From positions 13,443,856 through 13,507,855 of the forward strand of contig NC_049981.1 in the NCBI RefSeq assembly GCF_000003815.2: a stretch of DNA of 64,000 nt. The letters are read 5' to 3'. This DNA is from Branchiostoma floridae. Taxonomy: Eukaryota; Chordata; Leptocardii; Amphioxiformes; Branchiostomatidae. The notes under the pieces were generated by a model that was given only the letters and a program-made list of their open reading frames with translations, was not told the DNA's origin and did not search any database. Position numbers and translations under genes: made by a program. How positions within the stretch are numbered: position 1 is the stretch's first letter; each line of letters starts with the position of its first letter. Below, one piece after another: positions 34,501 to 39,947 of this stretch.

Positions 34501-37241
34501 CAAATTTCATTGCAAGATTCAAATGTACAGAATGAATGTGCAAGAAATGTGGCATCATCTAATGCAATAGGTTATTTGACAAAAATTGACACACATACAT
34601 GTCTACATTGCCACTGTCATTATCTATCATTAGTACTAACTTATTTTGTCAAACCTGTATCTGAGGTACCTATGGTTATAGTTAGGGCACAGGCCTGGAG
34701 GGCCAAGGACCTGGTTTCTCTCATCTCCACCCAAAACTGGATTCTTCACATATCATTCAATGATTGTTATCATATGATGCCACTCTGTTCTGTAAAACTG
34801 TGCTAACTTTGGATAACGTTACAATTACCTTTCTTTTGATAAGGTTATGTCTAGTTTAGTCTAGTGTTATTTGTGATTTGTGGTATAACATTATAACTCA
34901 AGAAGCTATGCTGTGTCCGCATGCATGTGTTTAGATCTTGACCAATTACACAAATGATTAGACTTTTGCCCCCCACAGCTTTTGTTGGTAGTACTACAAT
35001 GTTTTACATTTGGCACATGATCATCAAATAAAATGCCTTAACTTAAAGTTTATGGAAACACAATTTATCTATCTGTTATACATAAGGATTTCCATCACCT
35101 GTTAATTTTCAAATGTACTTAATCATAACAATGGAAGACTGTGGTATGCAAATTAAGATAGCATAATAAAATCTTGTCTACCTATGGCCAAACCTTACTT
35201 GATACATTACAACACGAAGCTGGTGTGTTGCCCTGGGATAATTTTTCTCTCAAATTGGTTCTATCAATTGGCCCATCAAGCACATTTCACAATGTGACAT
35301 TTTTATATCTGCTAATTCAATTGATCTCGGTTGCCCTTGATGCACAAATGAATTTTCACCTTTGACCCAACTCTACATGCCATCATTTAGATGGGATGCA
35401 GAGGTCATTGTGACAAATATTTCACTAACAGATTTGATAATTTGTCAATTAGCCAACATTCACAATTAACCAAAAACATACAATGTCAAATATTGCAAAG
35501 GGTGAAACCTTGTTGCTAAGAAAATAAGGGCACCTGATGATCTGTTGTTAACACGTCTTATTTTTAAAATGTTTCGAAATTCACAAATTAGTCATGAACT
35601 TGATGAAGCATACATTTTGCAATGTACATTTCCTCAGTCATTTTGCTTTAGCACTAGAACGTAGAAGCAGTAGCACCTCACCTCACCTAGTTTCATGATT
35701 TTTGTGAATGACCCAGCTATAACATGGACTTGGAGTCCATATTACATATTAGGGCTCTGGGTACCGGTACAGAAAATTCAGGTCCAGGTCCGGTTCAGGT
35801 CCAGAGGATCAGGTCCAGGTCCGGACCTGAACCTGGACTTGATTCAGTATGACTCATACCAATGGTCCATTTCACTACAAAGAAATCTGTTTGGTGGAGT
35901 ATTAGACATAACACTGGCGTTTTAAAATACTACAACGCTAACTGCACCTGTACGATTGACTGTAAACATTGGTAGAAATTACTATAAACTCTACTCTACT
36001 TCACTCTTGTCATTTTCTTCCAACTGCAAGGGCCAAAACGTATGAATGCCTTATAAAATAATATGTTAATTTTCTAATCGGTCCAACATCCGGTCCACCT
36101 AATTTTTTCAGGTCCGGTTTTTCTGGACCGGTCCAATAAGAAAAAACGGTTTTGTACCGGTACGCTGTACCGATACCCAGCCCTATTACATATATATTGA
36201 AAAATCTGTGCTAAAATTATTTCGAAGCTGGCAAATTATTTGGTGGTTAAACTGTAATGTGTTATATCATCTAGAGATTCATCATCTACAGAGCGTTGTA
36301 TCATTTAGGGATTTTATCAACATAGTCATGTATGATTCGTAGGCACTCCCCAAACAATACAATTACAAACCCTCCCATAAATTATACTCCTACTCTAATT
36401 GAATGATATATTGCAATGTAAATTAATCACTATAAATAAACATTTGTGTGCTGGCGAGTGCCCTAAAATATCGCAAGGTATCAGAATAAAACAACAAATG
36501 ATTGAATCGAACGTATGCAAAGACTCAGAAAATAGTTGAAGGCCGTAGATTGAGTATTGTAACATTTGTCAACAAACCCCTGACTGTGTCAATTTCACAA
36601 ACAGATACAACACAAAAAGTAACGGTAACAGTAAGGGGGTGGGGTGGGAAAGGGCTCAAAACTATCGTTAATACTTTATCCAGGACGTGGGGGGAAGAAA
36701 CAGGAACATGGTTTGGGTTTGTAGATATGGAAGATTGCCAAAAATTCCTTCCAAAACTAGTTGGTGGGATGTTAAAGTGATTTTTGTAGCAATGCTGCCG
36801 GTTTGTTATGTCCCTGGTGTATACCCACCCACCTCCTGCACAGCGGGAAAAACTACTCATTATCATATTACTCGTATAGCTGTAAATCGTTATGGGGACC
36901 GAAAAATAACAGCTAGACATGGATCTTAAGTTATGGAAGAGTTGAAGGGTTTCCTTACCGGGGTTGTCGAGTAGAAAGCACGTCAGCAGGTGCGGAAAGC
37001 TGTCCTCCAACGCCGAGCAAAATTCCTGAAACGCCGCGGGACCTTTCCTCGAGAGCAAGTCCACAAATACCTCGGTCTGCAGCTGCCGTGTCCTCTCGCT
37101 CAGGATCTCGCCTTCTTCTACCAAGCTGAAGACTCCCGTGTACACCAAGGAGGGGATAATCTTAGCCACGTCTAAGTCCTGAACGATCGCCGCCCGATGT
37201 TTTGCCAGAAGTCGTGCGTGGGTCGTGCTTCTCCCCGCCAT
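3318..37241 (-). CDS. TJP1: ZO-1/TJP1-type MAGUK with N-terminal CARD (30 coding exons)
   Basis: Tight-junction scaffold that joins membrane adhesion proteins to actin. Coding exons, 5' to 3': 36959-37241, 33815-34040, 32624-32714, 27563-27610, 26912-27036, 26490-26592, 25912-26008, 25366-25469, 24395-24560, 23720-23902, 22540-22590, 21436-21520, 20750-20900, 17846-17948, 17373-17421, 16937-17107, 15485-15621, 13820-13870, 13555-13650, 13127-13209, 12182-12392, 11579-11676, 10990-11151, 10495-10617, 10069-10220, 5925-6166, 4781-5552, 4356-4558, 3875-4018, 3318-3508. All junctions are AG/GT and the phases close exactly to 1566 codons plus TGA. Domain order is CARD, coiled coil, three PDZ, SH3, GUK, disordered tail, ZU5. 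The ZU5 and PDZ-PDZ-PDZ-SH3-GUK order identify ZO rather than DLG or CARMA. Isoforms starting downstream of the CARD exon are possible and cannot be seen from DNA. Confidence 0.95.
4781..11151 (-). CDS. TJP1: ZO-1 exons 23-27: post-GUK acidic region and disordered tail
   Basis: Exons 10990-11151, 10495-10617, 10069-10220, 5925-6166 and 4781-5552, about residues 905-1388. Exon 23 is acidic and serine-rich ([20 protein letters not shown]), the position of the U6 segment. The rest is low-complexity, rich in P, S, R, Y, N and H, with no fold visible. Vertebrate ZO-1 has a similar actin-binding, phosphorylated tail there. The 3.9-kb intron between exons 25 and 26 contains the intact retrotransposon. 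Confidence 0.9.
6570..9997 (+). mobile_element. Intact non-LTR retrotransposon (CR1/L2-like), antisense in ZO-1 intron
   Basis: A full-length element in the intron between ZO-1 exons 25 and 26, opposite to the gene. It carries one uninterrupted reading frame and a short 3' UTR with a TGCCGA/TCGGCA hairpin (9955-9970) followed by a GAA-type tail (9985-9997), the structure expected of target-primed elements without poly(A). The 5' end is not sharply defined (somewhere in 6430-6650), and I could not find a target-site duplication. Confidence 0.85.
6655..9915 (+). CDS. Retrotransposon polyprotein: PHD finger, endonuclease, reverse transcriptase
   Basis: Single 1086-aa frame without stops. Residues about 39-90 form a C4HC3 PHD-type zinc finger (CGIC, VECETC, WFHASC, WRCVIC). 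About 147-370 is an APE-like endonuclease ([28 protein letters not shown]). About 595-860 is a reverse transcriptase ([40 protein letters not shown], catalytic FADDTAVYR near residue 817). It copies its own RNA at a nicked target. All catalytic motifs are present, so the copy is young and possibly active. The start could be a later Met (residue 14 or 30), since the first 29 residues look unlike the zinc finger. The CR1/L2 (Jockey group) placement is from motif style; the exact clade is not resolved. Confidence 0.9.
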   Translation: MAPPSHPSDSYLMSLRTFSFVFTALLAISMSSNDSSSARCGICDLPVTWSDRGVECETCGTWFHASCQHIGSDTYLNITLDTTWRCVICANANYSSTLFDLHGVEQEYSRNLSSSSLPDSESGFKPLHSSTPTRNSQHGRQLNRPLRMLNVNFQSASGKPAEIANMLHSTKPDVVFGTETWLYPDIKTTEFFPDGFNVYRKDRTGKIGGGVLIAVRDHLQCTEVPELDPGGEILWLKLLIRNQRPLYLCVFYRPSSSDKAALEKLDMALRRASAMKNAQLIIAGDFNFPSWNWEAMTLKPNPVYTTLHQQFVDLLYDTGLDQIVQDPTRGENTLDLVLTNSPSLIPRVEVIPGISDHSIVYFEYKTKPEVLQNANRPILLYGRANWEAMKQDMETLQQSFTDSEHMSTEELWQKFKLALKGSMAKHIPTKKPRRKESLPWMTSGIHHLIRKRDRLYRKMRKSGSLDMRKEVKNLNREIRKQMRRSYWRYTEHLFSPTSSEESSRHSLKRFWTYVKHQRSTTTGVPALKSNGKLVVDPKQKAELLNKQFYTAFSEGATYTASEFKDRCPMPDSRNDFPSMDNITISTKGIEKLLTRLNPTKAAGPDGITPRVLKELATELSPILTTIYKSSLHTGQVPKDWKEALVTPVFKKGEHYKASNYHPISLTSVPAKILEHVLVSAIMHHLESNNILSTQQHGFRKHHSCETQLLEFVEEASSAMESGVATDVIIMDFQKAFDRVNHSLLVHKLDHYGIRGRTNSWIANFLSDRKQAVVVNGAQSSYVDVRSGVPQGTVLGPCLFLTYINDLPERISSPSRLFADDTAVYRLITCLEDSSKLQEDLGKLEDWESEWDMAFHPDKCSQLPLTRARKPPNAHTSYKLHNHTLERVPSAKYLGVTLQADLSWGKHIDNTYSKANRTLGFLRRNLRVCSSKTKELAYKALVRPVVEYASSVWDPHTNRDISKIEKIQRRAARFVLNRHRNTSSVSDMLEQLQWPSLQDRRRTSRLAMLYKILNGLAHVRCKTLKPLPSSNRCRRGHSLQLQHIPCRTNYRLNSFLPRTVREWNNLSEETVQSPSLARFILKVSSAS
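10268..10490. repeat. Degenerate ACAGA/GAACA simple repeat
   Basis: Low-complexity stretch of degenerate pentamers related to AACAG and AGTAG, directly next to the donor side of ZO-1 exon 24. No coding or regulatory role can be assigned. Confidence 0.8.
10835..10873. repeat. Perfect 17-bp stem, 5-nt loop hairpin in ZO-1 intron
   Basis: TTTCAAACTGCAATATT at 10835-10851 is followed after CTGAA by its exact reverse complement at 10857-10873. It sits between ZO-1 exons 23 and 24. No longer precursor-like stem is evident. Confidence 0.8.
11390..11470. repeat. Direct duplication of about 39 bp in ZO-1 intron
   Basis: The block beginning AAGTTTATAGCCATTC and ending CATCCCCTATTC occurs twice back to back, followed by a pyrimidine-rich tract leading toward 11570. 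Confidence 0.75.
11579..13870 (-). CDS. TJP1: ZO-1 exons 18-22: guanylate-kinase-like domain
   Basis: Exons 13820-13870, 13555-13650, 13127-13209, 12182-12392 and 11579-11676, about residues 726-904. They read [86 protein letters not shown] and [20 protein letters not shown]. The Walker A lysine-glycine loop is replaced by FGPIADV, so this is a catalytically dead pseudokinase, as in all ZO proteins. It binds occludin and alpha-catenin in vertebrates. Confidence 0.96.
14749..14784 (-). CDS. TJP1: Candidate 36-nt cassette exon in the ZO-1 U5 hinge (optional)
   Basis: In the intron between exons 17 and 18, a pyrimidine-rich stretch ends in CGGTAG at 14785 and a consensus donor GTAAGT follows at 14748. 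The 36 nt between enter and leave in phase 1, exactly fitting the flanking exons, and contain no stop. Inclusion would add [12 protein letters not shown] just before the TKFPAYERV start of the GUK lobe. Only splice signals and phase support it; it is not counted in the 1566-aa model. Confidence 0.4.
15485..17421 (-). CDS. TJP1: ZO-1 exons 15-17: SH3 and U5 hinge
   Basis: Exons 17373-17421, 16937-17107 and 15485-15621. SH3 region, about residues 606-680: [58 protein letters not shown]. The aromatic ligand-binding positions are degenerate, as usual in MAGUK SH3 domains that fold against GUK. Exon 17 is a very basic U5 segment ([20 protein letters not shown]), the insertion that tunes SH3-GUK contact and occludin or ZONAB binding in vertebrates. 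Confidence 0.93.
17846..20900 (-). CDS. TJP1: ZO-1 exons 13-14: PDZ3
   Basis: Exons 20750-20900 and 17846-17948, about residues 521-605. The signature is [20 protein letters not shown], then [20 protein letters not shown] and EAVLLLLSL, a complete PDZ3. In ZO-1 this domain packs with SH3-GUK and binds JAM. The 2.8-kb intron between the two exons has been invaded by two MITE-like elements (18192-19409 and 20521-20726). Confidence 0.95.
18192..19409. mobile_element. PIF/Harbinger-like MITE with TAA target duplication
   Basis: The ends are inverted copies: GGCCATACCAATTTAATTTG on the left and, reverse-complemented, GGCCACACCAATTAAATTCG on the right. The similarity extends through GTTGGTTCTCGGA, and homopolymer A and T tracts sit just inside. 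TAA flanks both sides (18189-18191 and 19410-19412), the 3-bp duplication typical of Harbinger elements. No transposase frame is present, so it is non-autonomous. It lies in the intron splitting PDZ3 of ZO-1. Confidence 0.8.
20521..20726. mobile_element. Short TIR element (MITE) beside ZO-1 exon 13
   Basis: Inverted ends CTGTAAATCCAG and CTGTAAATGCAT (as read inward) continue into a shared GTTCGCGG block; TA flanks both ends (20519-20520 and 20727-20728). At 206 bp with no coding capacity, it ends about 22 bp from the 5' splice site of exon 13. Confidence 0.75.
21436..23902 (-). CDS. TJP1: ZO-1 exons 10-12: proline-rich linker between PDZ2 and PDZ3
   Basis: Exons 23720-23902, 22540-22590 and 21436-21520 encode about residues 415-520. 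The content is low-complexity and proline/serine/arginine-rich ([37 protein letters not shown]), matching the SR- and proline-rich segment between PDZ2 and PDZ3 of vertebrate ZO proteins. The 51-nt exon 11 keeps phase on both sides (phase 1 in, phase 1 out), so it could be skipped without frameshift. The PPRPP motifs are candidate SH3 ligands by inference. Confidence 0.85.
24395..26008 (-). CDS. TJP1: ZO-1 exons 7-9: basic linker and PDZ2
   Basis: Exon 25912-26008 is a lysine/arginine-rich linker ([15 protein letters not shown]). Exons 25366-25469 and 24395-24560 form PDZ2 (about residues 325-400): [30 protein letters not shown], then [19 protein letters not shown]. In ZO proteins PDZ2 mediates dimerisation by strand swapping. 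The carboxylate loop is the divergent YGMKLG form, as in vertebrate ZO PDZ2. The end of exon 9 starts a proline/serine-rich linker. Confidence 0.92.
26111..26217. repeat. 14-bp terminal inverted repeat unit in ZO-1 intron
   Basis: CCAAAAAGCAGTTA at 26111-26124 and its exact reverse complement at 26204-26217 enclose about 80 bp. The size suggests a small decayed MITE, but no clear target duplication was found. Confidence 0.5.
26490..27610 (-). CDS. TJP1: ZO-1 exons 4-6: PDZ1
   Basis: Three exons (27563-27610, 26912-27036, 26490-26592), about residues 201-292. The carboxylate-binding loop is [17 protein letters not shown], followed by [19 protein letters not shown] and [20 protein letters not shown]. 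This is a full PDZ1, the ZO domain known to bind claudin C-termini. The upstream [12 protein letters not shown] segment corresponds to the start of the vertebrate ZO-1 PDZ1 strand. Confidence 0.95.
27755..27955. mobile_element. hAT-like MITE in ZO-1 intron 3
   Basis: The inverted ends share TAGTGGTGC (left, from 27760; right end at 27955). The flanks GGTACAAA (27747-27754) and GGTACAAT (27956-27963) look like an 8-bp duplication with one mismatch, typical of hAT. The interior has CAGGTCCAG-type repeats also seen in the element at 35750. Confidence 0.55.
28191..28610. repeat. 60-bp minisatellite, seven units
   Basis: Units start at 28191, 28251, 28311, 28371, 28431, 28491 and 28551. Each reads TCTAACTTCGTACAGGTAGG, then a GTACGATGTACGATGTACGA run, then a short A-rich end. 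The first six are nearly identical and the last is degenerate. Because 60 is a multiple of three, both strands stay open as 20-residue repeats, but nothing suggests translation. Confidence 0.95.
29039..29190 (+). pseudogene. Reverse transcriptase fragment (non-LTR type)
   Basis: The frame reads [20 protein letters not shown] then [15 protein letters not shown] and a stop. This is the recognisable GVRQGC-LSP-LFNIFINDL region preceding the catalytic FADD box of non-LTR reverse transcriptases, with R/E changes from consensus. The catalytic motif is absent. It is a decayed piece inside the TIR-bounded unit, not related in sequence to the intact element at 6.6-9.9 kb. Confidence 0.7.
32624..37241 (-). 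CDS. TJP1: ZO-1 exons 1-3: CARD, coiled coil and basic linker
   Basis: Exon 1 (residues 1-94) reads as a CARD: an amphipathic six-helix pattern ending in [19 protein letters not shown] and [12 protein letters not shown], matching the usual 'rKG..af..F...L....p.L' end of the fold. Exon 2 (about 95-169) is a charged coiled coil with repeated ALKERD-type segments. Exon 3 (about 170-200) is very basic ([14 protein letters not shown]). Phases run 1, 2, 0 into the PDZ1 exon without a stop. The ATG at 37241 is the first in frame and starts the CARD. CARD plus coiled coil is the N-terminal plan of CARMA and DLG5 MAGUKs; vertebrate ZO-1 begins near PDZ1. Confidence 0.88.
35750..36185. mobile_element. 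hAT-type MITE with perfect 8-bp target duplication
   Basis: Ends TAGGGCTCTGGGTACCGGTA and (inverted) TAGGGCTGGGTATCGGTACA match apart from a 2-base indel and single changes. TTACATAT flanks both sides exactly (35742-35749 and 36186-36193), the 8-bp duplication of hAT transposition. The interior is CAGGTCCGG-rich with no coding capacity. Located in ZO-1 intron 1. Confidence 0.88.
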
Positions 37242-39489
37242 TGCTGCGACTTACTATACCACAGGAAGTGCGCCCGGGAAACGGCATAACGTAAATAAAT
37301 TCGCAGTCTCAGGAGAGGAGGAATGTATTATTCATGGTCCTGACTCAAAGTTATGTGGTCCGCTCACAAGTTGGAGTTCTTCCCACCTCCCCCGCCTCTG
37401 GTTGGACAGCGGTTGATTGATTGACAGAGACAATTGATTGATTGACAGAGACAAAACAAAGCGCGCGAAAAGTGTAGGATAACGTTTCTGCATAAAAGAG
37501 GTCATAAAAAGCCGCACATAACAACTGCAAACAGTTGTTTGTGAGAATGGATAATCTTGGGACCAGAGTTGTTTTGAGTCTTGACGCAGGAATTCTCGAC
37601 TCGAATTCCTTGATCAAACAATTTAACCTCCTTGGTTTGATCAAGGACGTTGTACGTATGATATTCAACAGTGTTCAGCAGCCCTCTATCGAGACAAAGC
37701 AGAACTGCAGTCTTCCTCTGGGCAAAACCTAGGCCAGAAAAGGTTCCGGAAAAACAAACAAACTAGCCTCTACCAGGCCTTCCTAGTACGGGGAACGGGG
37801 AAAATCGGGAAATTGGCCAGGGGAGTCACGTCAGTCCGCGCTTTAATAGATCCATGTTACCCATCCGGAGATTTGAGACGGCTTTGGTTCCCTCAAGGAC
37901 GTTATATCAGATAACGTCCTTGGTTCCCTCTGGGTAGGAGAATGGGGTCCCACTGGTACAAAGGCAGTTTAAACTTTACTACATTTTGTATTAGCAGTTG
38001 GCCTTGCTTATATCAAGATAGTGGGTGTCGAATACTCCACCAAACTAGAGTAGTCGCTTACTATCCTATACTGTTAACCATTATTTGTCTGTCATTTTTT
38101 TTGTCACTTGCAATTAGCCCTCGGGCAAGAATTTGCAAGAAACTTATTACTTCAAATTTAAAGTGTTTATAGCCATCAATCATACCTTATATAAGGTAGT
38201 CAGATCAGGTTTCAATTTTGTTTAGTCTTTATTGTCATTAAATGACAGATTTGGAAATACAAGAGTGGCTGACAATAAATTGATGCTTTGCTTTTTTTGT
38301 CCTTTGCATTATATTGATCCTACTACTATTACTAATGTATCTTGTCCTCGCCTAGCCTTTATATTTCGTTCCCAGAAGGTGTGTCCAAGAGCTTTAGAAT
38401 CAAGTACTTGTAGCTATCATGCTGATATTGACCATTTATGTGTTGCTCCTTCATTTTAGGAAATCCAATTGCCGTCGTATGTTTTTTAGGTAGACCTACG
38501 TGATGAACACGTGTTGTCCGTGGGTGGCATTTCCTACCGTCCTTGACAAAATACATAACCAAATTCAATCCAAAAACAGGAAATAACGTGCCTGCCCTCG
38601 CACGTTGTCGAGGCAGCGCCTGGAAATGCTGAATGTTCTAGTAAGCAACCTATTGACAACTTTTACAAGACAGCGCCTCTTTGCAGACTACTTTTCTCCT
38701 AAATGAAAGGGGGGGCAGCAATAACATAAGAACATATAAGAACATCTGAATCGATAGTGAAAATGAGTAATGATATTTAATATGTTGGTAGACGTTGTGG
38801 TCGTAAAGCTTAAGATCGATGTTGGACACTCTAGCGGCTGACTTTGGTACTGTACTACATGTGTATATAGACCTTCAGGTGTTTGTATCTTTTGTCCAGG
38901 ACATGCTATGGTCTTGTTTTAACTGAAAATTGTCGAAATGTCTTACTATTTTTATTAAAGAGCATTTTCCTTTTATTAGAGATGTCCCTAACCCTGTCTT
39001 GATGACCCAACTTACACAACTGTATTAAATAATTACTTTCATGGGTATATGACGAGCGAGGTCTCGCATATTAATGTAACGGACAACTTCTGACTAATAA
39101 CCACTTCTCAGCAATGGCCCAAATACACAACAGTACCAGACAACTACGTTTTGCAAGTACTCTTGATGTACGTTGGAGTTTGTTTACTGTGTCACTTTTG
39201 AAAGTACGTTTGCGTTACTAAACAGCAACGTACCCCAACAGTGCCTCCGCTCAGGGAGATAGTGGCTTATGATACGGCGGTAAAACAAATCAAAAAAGTG
39301 ATGCAGGTTTTTAAATATCAAAGTAACAACTGCACCAGGCAATTCAATATCATATTTTTTGTTGGAAGGGCATCAAAACATTAACCGCTTGCCGCAGTTT
39401 TTTAATATTTAGTATTAGGCGTCAATTTCTGACCAATGAGCACCGATAACCCGAATACATAATTGCATTAGACTATTACATCTCATAAA
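37242..39489. other. Intergenic region between ZO-1 and the first LRR-Ig gene
   Basis: Contains the divergent 5' flanks of the minus-strand ZO-1 gene and the plus-strand LRR-Ig gene. I see a tandem GATTGATTGACAGAGACA duplication (about 37413-37453) and a perfect 11-bp stem hairpin, AAGGACGTTAT with ATAACGTCCTT (37895-37921). No gene, TATA box or CpG-type promoter could be placed with confidence. Confidence 0.5.
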
Positions 39490-39566
39490 ATCTAGTTCCT
39501 GTCAGACCCACTCTCCCACTGCGCCACAGACATTCTGAGATTTGGGCCAGGAGTTCTGTTTGTGAG
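39490..39566 (+). other. Probable non-coding first exon of LRR-Ig gene A
   Basis: Ends at a donor GAG/GTAAGG (39567). The matching acceptor TTTCCATAG ends at 39926, 21 nt before the start ATG. The same arrangement and similar sequence (CCACTG, CACAGAC-TTCTG) recur before gene B at about 43010-43096, which supports it. The 5' limit is a guess. Confidence 0.5.
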
Positions 39567-39947
39567 GTAAGGTGCATAGAAGTTGCGAATTTTACATTAT
39601 AAAATGACATTTTTGCCTTGCTGTTCTTTATAGCCGGGTCACATATCATTTCGTCGTGCGATCGCAAAATCATTCAAGACGTTTTTTTACCTTTCGTATG
39701 TCTTGCAAGGTTCATCTGTCTTAAGCTTTGTTACGGCAAAGGCTGCCTCATATCCTTCTCAGGGGCTGAATCTGGCATACATATAGCAAGATTCTGCAAC
39801 ATCGAACTGGCAACGACCTACGGCAAATATTACCGCCCCGTTATAAGCTGTAGGAGCAGTTTCAAATTCAATGTGAACAAAAAGCAATGTTTTAAAAGGT
39901 CTTTTTTTATTCGTTTGTTTCCATAGGAAGTACCGTCACAACTCAAA

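Noticed and set aside
36525-36958. Continuation of the frame past the CARD exon.
   Set aside because: A consensus donor at 36958 ends exon 1, and the continuation has no CARD or MAGUK similarity, while splicing to 34040 keeps phase.
37535-37732. 65-residue frame upstream of ZO-1 (MFVRMDNLGTRVVLSLDAG).
   Set aside because: No family resemblance and no splice evidence; could be chance.
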